A stretch of DNA of 64,000 bases from Stercorarius parasiticus (Eukaryota > Chordata > Aves > Charadriiformes > Stercorariidae), in contig VWZL01004335.1 of the NCBI GenBank assembly GCA_013396915.1, positions 620,001-684,000 on the forward strand. The letters are read 5' to 3'. The notes under the pieces were generated by a model, which saw only the letters and a list, made by a program, of their open reading frames with translations, searched no databases and was not told the origin of the DNA. Every line of letters begins with the position of its first letter. The first letter of the stretch is position 1. Shown in pieces: positions 25,606 through 51,945 of the stretch. A program made the translations under genes and the position numbers.

Positions 25606-26552
25606 TATCTCTTGGGACCAGATCTATTTACACGTTCTTCAGATTTCACCTCTAAATTAATAGGCAATTTATAGACAATCTTTACTAATTTAGCTGCCTA
25701 TCTGTCAGATGTCCAATCTAGGAATAGTTACTAATGAGAGCTGAAAGGAAAGCACTCAAAGAATTAGTGTTCTATAAAATTCATGAATTCTAAAAAAGTG
25801 TCTGGGCATAATAATGTCATGTAATGAATGTCTGACTCTTTCAGTTTATTTCAGTTATTCAAAAGGAAAAATAAGCTGGAATTACTGTAGCTCCTATACA
25901 CAGATAAAACAGATATTTTCCACCCACATCAGAAAATGAGAAGATTGAATTGCATTCAGTTATGAATTGGATTTGTTCTTCAATTAAAAGAGAAGAAAAA
26001 TAAATCATACTGAAGCTAAATGACAAACCAAATGCTATTCCATTGTAATTTTGTCCAAAAGACAACCAAATTTGTTATTTCTTCAACTCTTTGATCATTA
26101 TGTTTAGCTTGTAAAGATGCCACTTACTATTGCAAATACTCCACTTCTGAACAGACTGGTATCATTTTTCCCGAAACTGAAATATAAACATTCTGCTGCA
26201 GAGCTGCTTCAAACCCACACTGGGCAAAACTGGGCTTAAAAAGCAAGAAAACATTTAGATTTTCATAAAAAATAAAAATAGTAAAAAAAAAAACACCCCA
26301 GTTTTGAAGAAAGGACAACAATTACAAATTTTACAGAATAAGCATGATAAAGATGGCAAAATACAAATGCATTTTCTGCCTTATTCTCAAAGCCCAGCAG
26401 TTACTTAAGTTTCTTTTAAAAATAATGAAAGATATATTCCACCTATAGAGACATAAAGGCATAAAATGTGAAAAATAAAAGTTAGCTCATTTTAAACTTT
26501 AGAGAGAATACAGTTTTTTCTGAGGGCCCCAACCTTAAAGCCCACGCCATGA
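25606..26552. other. Flanking sequence, nothing recognised
   Basis: AT-rich unique sequence between the assembly gap and a CR1 copy; an A-run lies at 26,284-26,293. No gene recognised. Confidence 0.5.
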
Positions 26553-26747
26553 GAATCATAGAATCACAGAATTGTTAGGGTTGGAAGGGACCTCAAAGAT
26601 CATCTAGTTCCAACCCCCCTGCCACGGGCAGGGACACCTCCCACTAGATCAGGGTGCTCAGAGCCCCATCCAGCCTGGCCTTAAAAACTTCCAGGGATGG
26701 GGCTTCCACCACCTCTCTGGGCAACCTGTTCCAGTGCCTCACCACCC
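26553..26747 (-). mobile_element. CR1 LINE, strongly 5'-truncated, minus strand
   Basis: gaatcatagaatcacagaat, gttagggttggaagggacct, gatcatctagttccaacccc, gccacgggcagggacacctc, aacttccagggatggggctt and ggcaacctgttccagtgcct match the 3' 195 bp of CR1 read on the minus strand. The match ends at caccac (26,747). The sequence to its right is not CR1. It is very similar to the copy at 55.7 kb and so probably belongs to the same subfamily. Confidence 0.93.
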
Positions 26748-29700
26748 AAATGAACTCCGGCTCCCAAGCAGCCACGCTTCCTTTAGCATTGAGGTTTTTG
26801 CCAAAGCAGCAAAGTGCCCAGAGCACGGCTTGGTCTTACAAAAAAGATCTGTATATCTCCACGGGTTCCCCAAAAAGACGAAGAAGCCTCCCTACAAGGT
26901 CCTGCTCTGGCAGCATCATTACAGAGAAAGAAATCCAGAGGAGGATAAAGATCAAAGAACATCACTGTTATAACTGTCCTTATCTAATGGATTTTGGTAC
27001 AAAGTAAGTGTTATAGGGATTAACCTACAATGTAGATCCCACACTGATAAAATACAGCTTTCTTTAAAATACCAAGCTTATAAACTACAAAGAAATTTTA
27101 TTATTCCATGCAAATATTAACCATTTCACATGCTCTTTGATACGCAAGTACATGAAACAGAGATTTGTTTGATTCTTGAACTAGTTTTTGGACAGAGCGA
27201 TAACCTTGAGTCCAAAGCCTTTTCAGGCCCAGAACAACTAAAAAGCACCACCCCAGAAGCAGAATGCACTCAGGAAAGGGGAATTTAGAAAATAATAAAG
27301 AACACTATTTTTTTAACTGGGTTAATTTTTGACTACATGGCTGAATTTTCCAACAAAAGTGGTTTTTAGTGCTCCTGTTCCAACAGACTCCAATTCCAAT
27401 CGCAAACATACTCTATTCCAATCACCAACAAGGAATTTGGCCGTACAGTTGCAAAAACGATTTGGGTACTAAGTGCCCATTCTTTGCTCTGGACTCATAC
27501 ACGCTGCAATCAGCAGGCAATATCTGAGAGTCTCCAGGCTGTCCACTATCACCTTTTTCTGCCAAAATACAGGATTTCATCCTGCTTAGCACCTTTGACG
27601 CCTCACAGCATATTCTGGTAAAGCCAGGACCTGCATTTGCCCTTGGAATGGAAAAGTTAACAAATTCACTTGGATTATAGGCTGGGTCTCCAAGTTAAAA
27701 GCACCATGTTCACCCAACCGTCAATTCTCCACAGAGCTTGTTGGTTTGGGTGCCTACTAGACAGATCCCACACGGAGCTAATGAGTAGACACAGTGGCGT
27801 AGCTTCTTAAATGATTATTTTTCCATCTAAACAGAACAGAAATAAATGGTTAAAGTAATAAAATATCTAAGTATTAAAAAAAAATAATGCATTCACTGTC
27901 TTATCCACACAGAACATTTCCTCAAAGCTTGCATTATTTATCTTAGAAGTTACGGGTCTGGATTCTGGCAAGCAAACCGCAGGGTCTCTCTAAAAAACCA
28001 GCCCTGCTTCCTCACATTTGGGGTTGGAAGGTCAGAGGAGGAGGAGCTACGAGTGGAAGGAACGATTAGAATTCATTTTTTATATTTTCTTCTTCATTAC
28101 CACCATTCAGTTATTAAGCTGGCTGCTACTCAGAGCACGACACAAAAAGTATCTTAAAAAGAACTGACACCTGCTTATCTGAACGATACAGAATGCCTAC
28201 AAATGGAATAGCGAATGAGTGTCTGCAAATGGAATAGTGAACGGAGTGTCTACAAATACCACCTGCTTTCTCCTGTAGATATGAAAAATCAGCCAACCAA
28301 CTCCCCAGCACAGAACACATCGCGTGTTGGACATTCAATACAAACATCTCCCCTCCTCTTCCCAACCTCACTTAACTTTGATTCTCTTCTATTATTCTTT
28401 AGGCATACCTATACAGGCCATTTTACGTGCTATGCAGAGACAGCCCAATTTACTCCAAACGAGCTCAACACCGCACTAAACACAGCCAGGCTGCTTCCAG
28501 TATCTGAACTGGCTATTTCAGAACAAACTGGGTTTCGCATTGCCTGGGAGACTGGAAGGCAATTTTCTCCTACGTATGCTGTCACCATGAGAAGGGCCGC
28601 ATGGCTTTTGTTCTTCATCCTGTTTCAGCTTCTTCAGTTCTCCTCACCTTCAGTGTTCCTTCTCTACAAAATGGGAGCCATACTGTTAAAACAGAAACTC
28701 ATGAAAACACAAGATTTTCTTTCTAAATCTCCTCCTTCCAATTTTATTCCTTCTATTGCCCTCTCATCCTCTTTTCAACTCTCTTTCTCATGAATGATCT
28801 TCAGATCTCTCCTCCAACAAAAAACCACAATGCATTTTTAACTACAAGGGAAAGCTTAGACTGTTGACAAGCTGTGGAAAAGAAATAGATCCAGGTATTA
28901 AATACTTTAAAAAAAGAAAAAAGGATGTGGAGAGATAAATGGGAGAAAGAATGAAACTACTTCATTGTACTATTTTTCTTTCTAAAAAAACACTATTTAC
29001 AGGACTGAGGATCTCAAACTTATGTAAACATCATGAACAGCGGAGAAATCTTTCAAGCTGCATTCACTACATAAGGAAATGTTACGGGGTTGGCGTTTGT
29101 TGGGTTTTTTTCAAAAAATATAGAGAAGCAACTGTGATGATCAGGCACCACGCTCAAGTTCAAGCAGATAACAAAACCAGCCAATTGCCGACAGTAACTA
29201 ACACTCTTCATACTAGAATATGTGGAGAAAGTTAGTAATAAAATTAAAACCAACCACTCTCTTTTCTCCATGAAATTCTGCAAATCACTCATTTTTATTA
29301 CAGTTCATTAGATGGGGTTTTTCCCCTCCGCCTTTTTCATACTTTTATTAAATGGCTAGCTGCATATATTTAATTGTATATTCCTCAGGGCAGTGACTAT
29401 TTCCTTAATTGTCTGTAAAGTCCGCTGCTATAAACAACAGTACTACGCAATGTTAAGTAATAAAAACTGAGTAACGTTTTGTTGAGAAAGTCATGCATTA
29501 ATTATGCAAGATAACCTGGAAAATACAGAAATAGGGGAAAAAAGCCCATGTAGTTATGAATCTATAACTTTAAAGCATCACTACCCAATGAACGGTTTAT
29601 GATATTCCATTTCAGTATTATATTTAATTTCTCTTGGGGTATTTAAAAAACATCTGTTCTGAAAGTTACCGAATGGGTATTGTTTACTCAGAAATTCTAC

Positions 29701-32700
29701 AGGGTACAACCCCCTTCTCTACTGTCAGTTAAACATACAATATTTTAAATACCCGTTATGGAGGCAGTTGTTGAAGCAGGCACTTAGAACGCAGAGAATA
29801 TTCTACACATTAAAATACACATGAAAAATACTGTCCAGGAGTTATAACATAAATCAAATACAGATTCTAAATTCACTATTTAATAACTGTGCAATTTAAA
29901 AAAAAACATTTCTTTTTTATTACTTACTGAACTAATTTAATGTCTTAAATCTACATTGCTGCAGACTTATGCAAGCACAGAAGCTACTGAAACTGGTATG
30001 ATTTTAAAACCAGAAGCAAATTTTTTTATTGCTGAACTATGCCCCTGAAAATGGGCTTTAATATGAAAAGAGTGACACCAAATCTGAAGAGCGTGAATAC
30101 TCTGCTTTAATATTTTTTAAGATCTGTTCTCTAATCTTGACTGAGGTTTGAAAGCAGCAAGTCTGTATTTTTCCAGAGTAAATGTTGTGCAAAAGCTTTA
30201 CAAACATAGATCTAAATCTGCAATTGCCATTACTAAAATAAATGAAAAATCTATAAGCAGCAGTGAAACTGGCATGCAAATAAAAGAACTGTCAAGACAT
30301 ATATTGCCTAAAAATAAGCTTACAATAACTATTTTAAAGACTGTGTGTGGTCTTACCCATATATTTTGGCAAGATGCACTTTCTCCAACCACAGCTAGAT
30401 TCATCCAAAAGCAGTGGCACTGGAGAGTCTCTGTCTCACCTGTCAAACTTGAAGAACGTTGTTCAGCAGACCACCATGAGTCCATGGATAGGATCCACAG
30501 CACTACAGCAGCTGTTCTTGATAAGCGTTCTCTAACTATAGAGGCAAACGCTTCAAAAACGTTCTGTAAGAGGATCACCCTCAATATACGTGCATTTAAA
30601 AAACAAACAGAAACAACAAAAAAAAAATCTGTATCTAGAACAAGACTTTCAGGACATCTATGGCAGAGCAGCACCAGCGACTTCATACATCTCTCTGTTT
30701 GATATTTGGAAATACTCACTGAAGATTCAAGACTATTAAATTCACCCTATAAATTAACTACATTTATTTACCTCTCACGAATGGTTACACTCTTCAACTT
30801 GCAGGCAATCAAATAAAACAACTAGAACCCTTAAATCTTCACATAACCTAGGAAGATGAACTTTCCTCTTCTCAGTTCGTTTCCCACATATGACACGGAA
30901 AATATTTTCACACCAGCCTACAAAAGATTAAGCGGGAAGGAGAGGTAAAAGGCTGCTTGGCTACAGGAAAGGCAAGACTCAGTGAAAACGGGATGAAGCA
31001 ACAAAAGCTGCCAGTTTTAAAACTACATAAGAGGATATTTTGCCGACCAGAAAAGTCTAAGGAGAGATCTCATCTGAATTCTGTCTACAGAAAATAACTT
31101 TGACTGTTATTAAGAAGCATATAATCATTAATTTCCAGAGCGATGTGAATATTTTCTAAAAATAGCTCGCTGCTTTTACCTACTGAGATCTGCTCTGGTT
31201 TAACTACTGGTAGCATTGTACCCCAGAAGCAAGAAAGGCTCTAGAGAGATTACTTTCACTTTTCCCTAGATATATTTAGTGTACTAACTAGCATAGTTAG
31301 GATATTATTTTTCTTTGGTTTTGTCAGTAGCATGTTTGAAATAAATTTTATTAAGTGGTAGTGTATGTAACATTGCATTGTGGGTAGCAGTTTCCTGCCT
31401 TAACCTAGCCACATCCTCAGCTGTTATATGAGACAAGTTTCCCATATTTTCTGCAAGTTGACTTTAAAAAAAAAAAAAAGAAAAAAAAACCAGACAGGAG
31501 AAAATAGCTGGAAGGTTGGGATGATCTTAAACACCATATACTGACTGCTTAGAACGTGTGCACCTACTCAAAAGGGCTTTTCTCTCATTCTCTCAATTAC
31601 TGTGCAATCTACAAGATGTGTATTTGAGGAACGTAAGAAAAATAACACTTGTCAGGAAAAAAATGTCTGAGCAGCAAGAATGACCAAGATGAGATACATC
31701 TGACCATTAAGATGTAGCCCTTTAGTCAAAGCCTGAGCAGGGGTTACATTATTTCCCTGAGGAACATCTTTTCTGTTCTATGAAGGAGTGAAAGAGCTGG
31801 CAACTCCAGATGAATGAAAACAATTTATTACGACTTGCTGTTATATGACGTACTCACTGCTTAACAGAAGATGACCATCCTTTTAATTTAAATAACAGTT
31901 CAGTTTAAGGTTTAATTTGACCTTCAGTAGCCTGATTCCACTGTACAGAAAACAGACAACATTTGTTGACACTAGAAATGTAACAGCATTTTTCCCCCTC
32001 TACATGCTTAGTGGTCCCAGGCACCGTCTACTTCAAACCGTATCTTATTTAGAAACAGGCTGTAAGACAGAGAACAGAAAGTCATCATAAAAAGGCAACT
32101 CAGATCTTCAGTGCTACTCCTTGCAGACACCAATAAGTAGCATTTTAAAATTCAGGACTGCTAAAATAATCTTGCTCTTACCATTTTTATTTTTTTTTAA
32201 TTAACAGGCAGCTTTAGCCTTTACTTTAACAGATCAGTATATGTGTGATATCAGCGTACTTGAAGCTCTTGCAGAAATGCTGGAAATTAGAAGTCTATAA
32301 GATACCCAAGTCTAGCAACAAAAGTTACATAAAAAGTGCAAATATTTTACATCAAACATTTTAGCTACGAACTATCAGAAAACACAGTACTATCCCTCTA
32401 AAAATTATAATTACTTTTAAGTTATGAAAAACAGAGCCAAGGAGAGACATTTCACTCCTTAAAAGAAAAAAAGAAATGTTGCTTTAGTGGAAACAGACAC
32501 ATTAATGACACCTACAATTAATACCTGCACATGAGGAAATTGCAGTAGGACTTTCTGTAAAGTAAAAATCAGTGTCTTCATACAGTATATATTGTAAAAC
32601 TTGTAACTGCAATTTAACAAGTTTGTCATCATACTGCTTTAAGCAGAATATTTATATCTCTCCAGTTGTAGCACAGAAACAAACATTTAAATACAAATAA

Positions 32701-35479
32701 ACTTTCAGCAGGGTATCATACTGTTTATATGCTGTATGAACTTTGAGTGACACAAGGCAAAATGTTTGGAAATAAAGCATGGCTGAAAAGTTTCAAAACA
32801 CATTTCAAAAAAAGTGAAAGATGTAATTATCTTTTAGTGTTGCATTACGACTGACTTTAAGTAAGATTTCATTTGTCGTCAAAGATCAAGCTCGTAGTTT
32901 ACCAGAGAAATTCCTTAGCATAATACTTCCTTTGTAAGCGGAATTGTGACTTAAAGCATCCCCTATGGAACACATAAGTTAACTTTGATTTTTGTAGATC
33001 TACCTTTTAAACAAAAGGCTGTCGAGCATAAGTCTGCAATCAAGACACTGGTTTATGCAGTGGATTTTCAGGATTCACACATCTGCTTCATTAGAAGTGC
33101 AAACCGCACTGAGAGAAGCCGTCAGTTTCGCAGGTATTAGGTCTGCACACAGTTTGGCTTTATAATGTCTCTATACTAAAAAACTAGCATTTTTTTCAGT
33201 GACAGTTTCTGCAAACTACATCTAGATTGCTCAGTCAAACTATGTGGTTTTCTGCTTTTATTGGATTTTGCCTTACTAGCTGAAGACTTCACTGTAGTGG
33301 TCTTGATCTTGACAGCACAGGTGAAGAAGTATGTACAGTTCAAAAAATAAAAAAATCTTATAAAGGTACAATATCAAACACAATAACAAAGTCAGGGAAT
33401 AACTTGGTGTACACAAGTGAAAGCATTAAAAAGCCATTTCAGAGAAAGCCTGAGCACAGTATTTCAATGCAGTAGATTTTAAAATTCAGACTTCTGTAGG
33501 AAGTTCAGTATTCTAATATTAAAGATGTGACTAAGAATATATTCTGGAGTTTCAAAAAAAAAAAAGAATCAAACAGTTACATTCATATGATTGAAAACAA
33601 GTATTTAAGATCAAGACATGAGTTACATATTATATAGAAATAGTGAATCTACCTACCATCAAATAAAAGTTGATAAATATTTTCAATGCATAATTGTAGT
33701 TGAGGAAACATTGTGTTTACAATTAAGAGTTCCCCAAATAACGGAGGCAGCAGCCTGCAAAAGCTTTTGCTGCATCAAAAGTTGATTACAACTGTAATGC
33801 ACACAGACATATTTCGTTTATATGAAAAGATTCTCTCCATCATTTTTATACTCCTAACTTTTTTCCATTGATGTTCTTAAGCATACTCTGAAAATATAAA
33901 GAAATAAAAGCAATCCATCATTAAGAGAATTAATCACCCTTACTTTTATATGAGATGGGCGATTTGCAGAATACTCCTTTTTTATTTTAAGGTAGAATTC
34001 GATAACTTTGGCAATATCTAGTAACTTTTGAAATACTGAATTAAGAACAAAGCTATTTACTTTACAATAAATATTATGAAAGTTTTTATTAACAGGGTTT
34101 TATGTTGCTTTGATAAACATATAATAAAAAAATCAAAATACAATCTGTAATTTTTACTGAAATCTCCTTTCCCATCCTGGCAAGAGAGAGAACCTGCTCT
34201 CCACCCACACCTCCAGCTGCTCATCTCACATCAGTCCTGGCCAGTTTCTTACTGGGAAAGGTGAGGACAAAGAGGAAAATACAAAAGGAGGGATGGCAGC
34301 TTCAAAGAGATGTATTTTAGTTTACAAATAAAAGCTGAAGAGTATCTAGAAAATGTCTTACGCAATTCTTCTGCTCCCAAAAATATAAATGATCCCCAAA
34401 AAATTGAAAAATCACTCAGCTAAAACTAGAAAATACAGTGCATCTGTCATACAATCAGGCTAATAAGAAAAGTTCTAGACATAATGTCCAAAGAGGCAAA
34501 AAAATAAGATACTTTCTCAAAGATGTTTCCAATTTTGTTCTGAATCTGAGTGAGCAAATCAAGACTACTAATACACACTGTCTGTGCACATTATTCCTTA
34601 CTACACACAGCATTTTGCAATTTATTTCAAAGCCTCTATTATAAACAAAAAAATACTGCTTTTGTTAACCCACTCCGTACTGGTACAGTAAAGGCTTATA
34701 TTACACAATCAAAGTCAAAGTTACAATATGTTAAGTATATAAAAAATATTACACACACATGCGCACATATGATAGTAAGTATTTAAATCTTACATATGCA
34801 TCAAATTTATGTTTCATTTTAAAACTAAGTGTTAACATTAACTGGTGAATAAAGTTATTTATAGTCTCCCAAAAAGCCTAAGACTGTTCTATTTCTCCTA
34901 AACACTGGAACTATAATAAGCAATTAATGTAAGCGCAATCAAAACCTCCCAGCTCTCACAGCTAATTCTCTTATGCAACGTCTACATTAAATCCCAGCAA
35001 TACCGGTATTCAAAAGCATCACTTAGACCGCAGTACACAACCAGTTAGGATATCCAAATGACATATTTCGCCCCATATAGAAAAGAAACATAATTGCCCT
35101 TAATTTGCATTACATAAAACTGCCAAGTAGTTTTGAAGGCATGTAAAGCAAGGCAGACGTGATTTAAGATTTGCAAAGGAATCCCCAGACTAACACTTCT
35201 GTGACAGCCAATTACAGCAAAAAACACAAGCCCAACAAGCAGCCTGCTACTAGACCTTGGGAAAGGTAAAGTTTCTTACAATGAGTTACAGATTCACAAG
35301 TAGAGGAAGACAAGGAGAAAAAGTAAAACAGAAGGAATCCAGCCACCCAGCAAATATGAAGCAGACCCGAGATCGTGATACAATCCAAAGATGTAAATTA
35401 TTGTAAATCATCACTGTTGTTCAGAATTTCACACAGCCACTTGTGCCAATTTTGCTCACTTTTCCACAGACACAATAAT
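26748..35479. other. RUNX2 P1 upstream flank, mostly unrecognised
   Basis: AT-rich sequence. A coding-looking 75-codon stretch lies immediately right of the CR1 (26,750-26,973). A degenerate 26-27-bp tandem repeat sits at 28,191-28,260. Unusually long open frames occur at 28,215-28,793 (plus, 192 codons) and 30,148-30,719 (both strands, 184 and 173 codons), with no recognisable family. An A-run lies at 31,467-31,479. Distal regulatory elements of RUNX2 could be here, but none can be identified by eye. Confidence 0.5.
28191..28260. repeat. Degenerate tandem repeat, about 2.7 copies of a 26-27-bp unit
   Basis: The unit is gartgyctrcaaatggaatagyga plus two or three bases, starting at 28,191, 28,217 and 28,244. 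The first two copies differ at a few positions and the third is partial (gagtgtctacaaat). It is a small, old minisatellite. Confidence 0.75.
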
Positions 35480-35569
35480 GAAGTGGGGAGAGGGAAGGAG
35501 GTGGGGGGGGGGATGAAAAAAGAAAAGAAAAAAAAAAAAAAAGGGAGGGGGGAAGAAGAGGGGGGGGAA
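35480..35569 (+). repeat. Distal purine-rich tract upstream of RUNX2 P1
   Basis: About 90 bp are almost purely A and G, including runs of ten G, fifteen A and eight G, broken only by a few T. It lies roughly 360-450 bp upstream of the inferred P1 start. Such tracts can adopt non-B structures and mutate quickly, so exact run lengths may be assembly-dependent. Confidence 0.8.
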
Positions 35570-35747
35570 CCTGAACTGAGAGTACAAATAAAGTTCTGCT
35601 GTCCATATGCTTTAACCGTGCAGAAGTTTGGGCTCTTACAGCATTTTGTACTCTCTCCAAATCCTCATGAGTCACAAAAATTAAAAAGCTATATCCTTCT
35701 GGATGCCAGGAAGGGCCTTACCACGGGCCTTTTGTCAAAATATATTT

Positions 35748-35813
35748 AAAAAAAAAAAAAAAAAAAAGGAGGAAAAAAAAGGGAAAAAAAAAAAGGGAGA
35801 GAGAAAGAAAAAG
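35748..35813 (+). repeat. Proximal uninterrupted purine tract of RUNX2 P1
   Basis: This 66-bp stretch contains only A and G, beginning with about 20 consecutive A and ending in mixed ggga/gaga. It directly abuts the proximal promoter. A nuclease-hypersensitive purine-rich segment has been described in the rodent P1 promoter (from memory), so this may be its equivalent. Confidence 0.8.
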
Positions 35814-35929
35814 CCCCAGTGTAGGCAGTCCTACTTGGAGTCCTCTGATGTCACAGCCACATGACTCGCTCGCTCCAGTAACAGTGCTTGCAAAAAAAAG
35901 GAGTTTTAAAGCTTTTGCTTTTTTGGATT
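35814..35929 (+). promoter_or_regulatory. RUNX2 P1 proximal promoter
   Basis: The 116 bp before the inferred start are CpG-poor, as expected for a tissue-restricted promoter, and resemble the mammalian P1 as I remember it. Visible elements are a CRE-like gatgtcac (35847-35854), a CACATG E-box (35858-35863), an AP-1-like atgactcg (35861-35868) and a TATA-like TTTTAAA (35904-35910). A purine tract abuts the left end and the RUNX motif cluster lies just downstream. Factor binding is inferred from motif matches only. Confidence 0.75.
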
Positions 35930-35935
35930 GTGTGA

Positions 35936-36025
35936 ATGCTTCATTCGCCTCACAAACAACCACAGAACCACAAGTGCGGTGCAAACTTTCTCCAGGAGGA
36001 CAGCGAAGGCGGCTCTGGTTTTTAA
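35936..36025 (+). other. Upstream ORF in the RUNX2 P1 leader (29 codons plus stop)
   Basis: ATG at 35936 opens a frame beginning MLHSPHKQPQNHKCG and stops at TAA 36023-36025. Its initiation context is poor (T at -3, C at +4). In mouse, an ATG at this place was annotated as the start of an N-terminally extended Osf2/Cbfa1 isoform that runs in frame into MASNS. Here the frame is closed before the splice donor, so the peptide can at most act as a translational uORF. Whether it is translated is unknown. Confidence 0.45.
35958..35980 (+). promoter_or_regulatory. Cluster of three RUNX-binding motifs in the RUNX2 leader
   Basis: AACCACA occurs at 35958-35964 and 35966-35972, and TGCGGT (the reverse complement of ACCGCA) at 35975-35980. 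A fourth copy, AACCACA, is in the leader intron at 36088. Tandem RUNX sites in this leader have been linked to RUNX2 autoregulation in rodents, so these are the likely bird counterparts. Motifs are seen directly; function is inferred. Confidence 0.7.
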
Positions 36026-36074
36026 ATGGTTAATCTCCGCAGGTCACTACCAGCCACTGAGACCAACAGAGTCA

Positions 36075-36283
36075 GTAAGTGCTCTCTAACCACAGTCTAT
36101 GCAGTAATAGTAGGTCCTTCAAATATTTGCTCATTCTCTTTTTTTTTTGTTTTGTTTCCTTGCTTTTCACATGTTACCAGTGCTACACGATTTTTTGAGA
36201 GGGAAAAAGCCAACTATAGAGTCTATGCAATCCAGGAACACTGTAAAACTAAAACAAGGTTTGGCTATGGTTTGTGTTTTCAG
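36075..36283 (+). other. RUNX2: Intron within the RUNX2 P1 5'UTR (209 bp)
   Basis: The donor is gagtca|gtaagtg at 36075 and the acceptor is gtgttttcag|tttgag ending 36283. Both match consensus, with a T-rich stretch before the AG. The intron holds an AACCACA RUNX motif at 36088-36094 and a run of T at about 36140-36150. I recall mammalian RUNX2 transcripts both with and without the corresponding intron, so retention is possible. Junctions are read from the sequence; actual splicing in this species is inferred. Confidence 0.75.
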
Positions 36284-51214
<14,931 letters not shown>

Positions 51215-51550
51215 GATATTTTAAGTGTCCCACAGAGATATGTTATGCCCAGTTTTGTTTAGGTTAATATATTCAGCATAGATGAGAGAACAGGAACCAT
51301 ATTTATCGCAATTTACTATGACATCAAGCTGGAGGACGCTCAAACATTTGAGAACATGATAGTCTTGATCAATTAGAGAAACCTCAAACGCAACAGGACA
51401 ATTAAACAGACAAAACCCAAAACACTCGTAGAAAATAAGACATTAATATCAATGTGAAAAGGTTAGTCACTATAAGATGAGCAGTGATCAACTCTTCCTT
51501 GGTCTTGCGGTAAAAGACAAAAAGAAATCAGAAGCAAAAGAGGTGTGAGA
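51215..51550 (+). mobile_element. Ancient CR1 LINE, reverse-transcriptase fragment
   Basis: tcccacagagatatgttatg, cccagttttgtttagg, tagatgagagaacaggaacc, caatttactatgacatcaag, ctggagg align in order with the old-type CR1 ORF2 around PQGS, FNIFINDLD and FADD. After a deletion, agcagtgatcaactcttccttgg matches the C-terminal S-D-x-x-L-F block. Frames are broken throughout. It is much more diverged than the CR1 tail that begins 170 bp downstream and is probably an independent, older insertion in the same orientation. Confidence 0.55.
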
Positions 51551-51720
51551 AGACATCTTGAACAATTCAGTATTCCATGGCTAGGTTGCAACTATGACAC
51601 ATATGCCACAAAAGGACTTGCCAGCTTGGATTTCCTCGGCCTTTTAGGTCTGCAAACCTATCTACACAGCTTCTAAAGCCTGTTTGGGTCTTGAGGTATT
51701 TACTTGGTTTTTTAAACAGT

Positions 51721-51945
51721 GAGAAAGTTTCAGGAAGAAATTCTTTACTGTGAGGGTGGTGAGACACTGGCCCAGGTTGCCCAGAGAAGCTGTGGATGCC
51801 CCATCCCTGGAGGTGTTCAAAGCCAGGCTGGATGGGGCTTTGAGCAGCCTGGTCTAGTGGGAGGTGTCCCTGCCCAGGGCAGGGGGGTTGGAACTAGATG
51901 ATCTTTAAGGTCCCTTCCAACCCGAACCATTCTGTGATTCTGTGA
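51721..51945 (+). mobile_element. CR1 LINE 3' end, strongly 5'-truncated
   Basis: caggaagaaattctttactg, gagggtggtgagacactgg, gccccatccctggaggtgtt, ggatggggctttgagcagcc, gtgggaggtgtccctgccc, gaactagatgatctttaagg and the tail cattctgtgattctgtga are the last 225 bp of a CR1 LINE. It is well preserved but carries only the final codons of ORF2 and the 3'UTR. Confidence 0.92.

Larger units (their letters stand above)
35930..36074 (+). other. RUNX2: RUNX2 P1 5'UTR, first segment (non-coding exon)
   Basis: This leader closely matches what I remember of the mammalian RUNX2 type II 5'UTR, including gtgtgaatgcttcattcgcc at its left end. It ends at a GTAAGTG donor (36075). The start at 35930 is my estimate, from the remembered 5' end of mammalian mRNA and a TTTTAAA box about 25 bp upstream. 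It contains tandem AACCACA motifs, a TGCGGT motif and a 29-codon upstream ORF. Confidence 0.75.

Noticed and set aside
25179..25667. Long frames spanning the N gap on both strands
   Set aside because: Their length comes from unknown bases translated as X.
35375..35984. Frames across the purine tracts (for example 35,375-35,749 plus)
   Set aside because: Low-complexity translation of A/G runs (KEKKKKK, GGG); the region is promoter, not coding.
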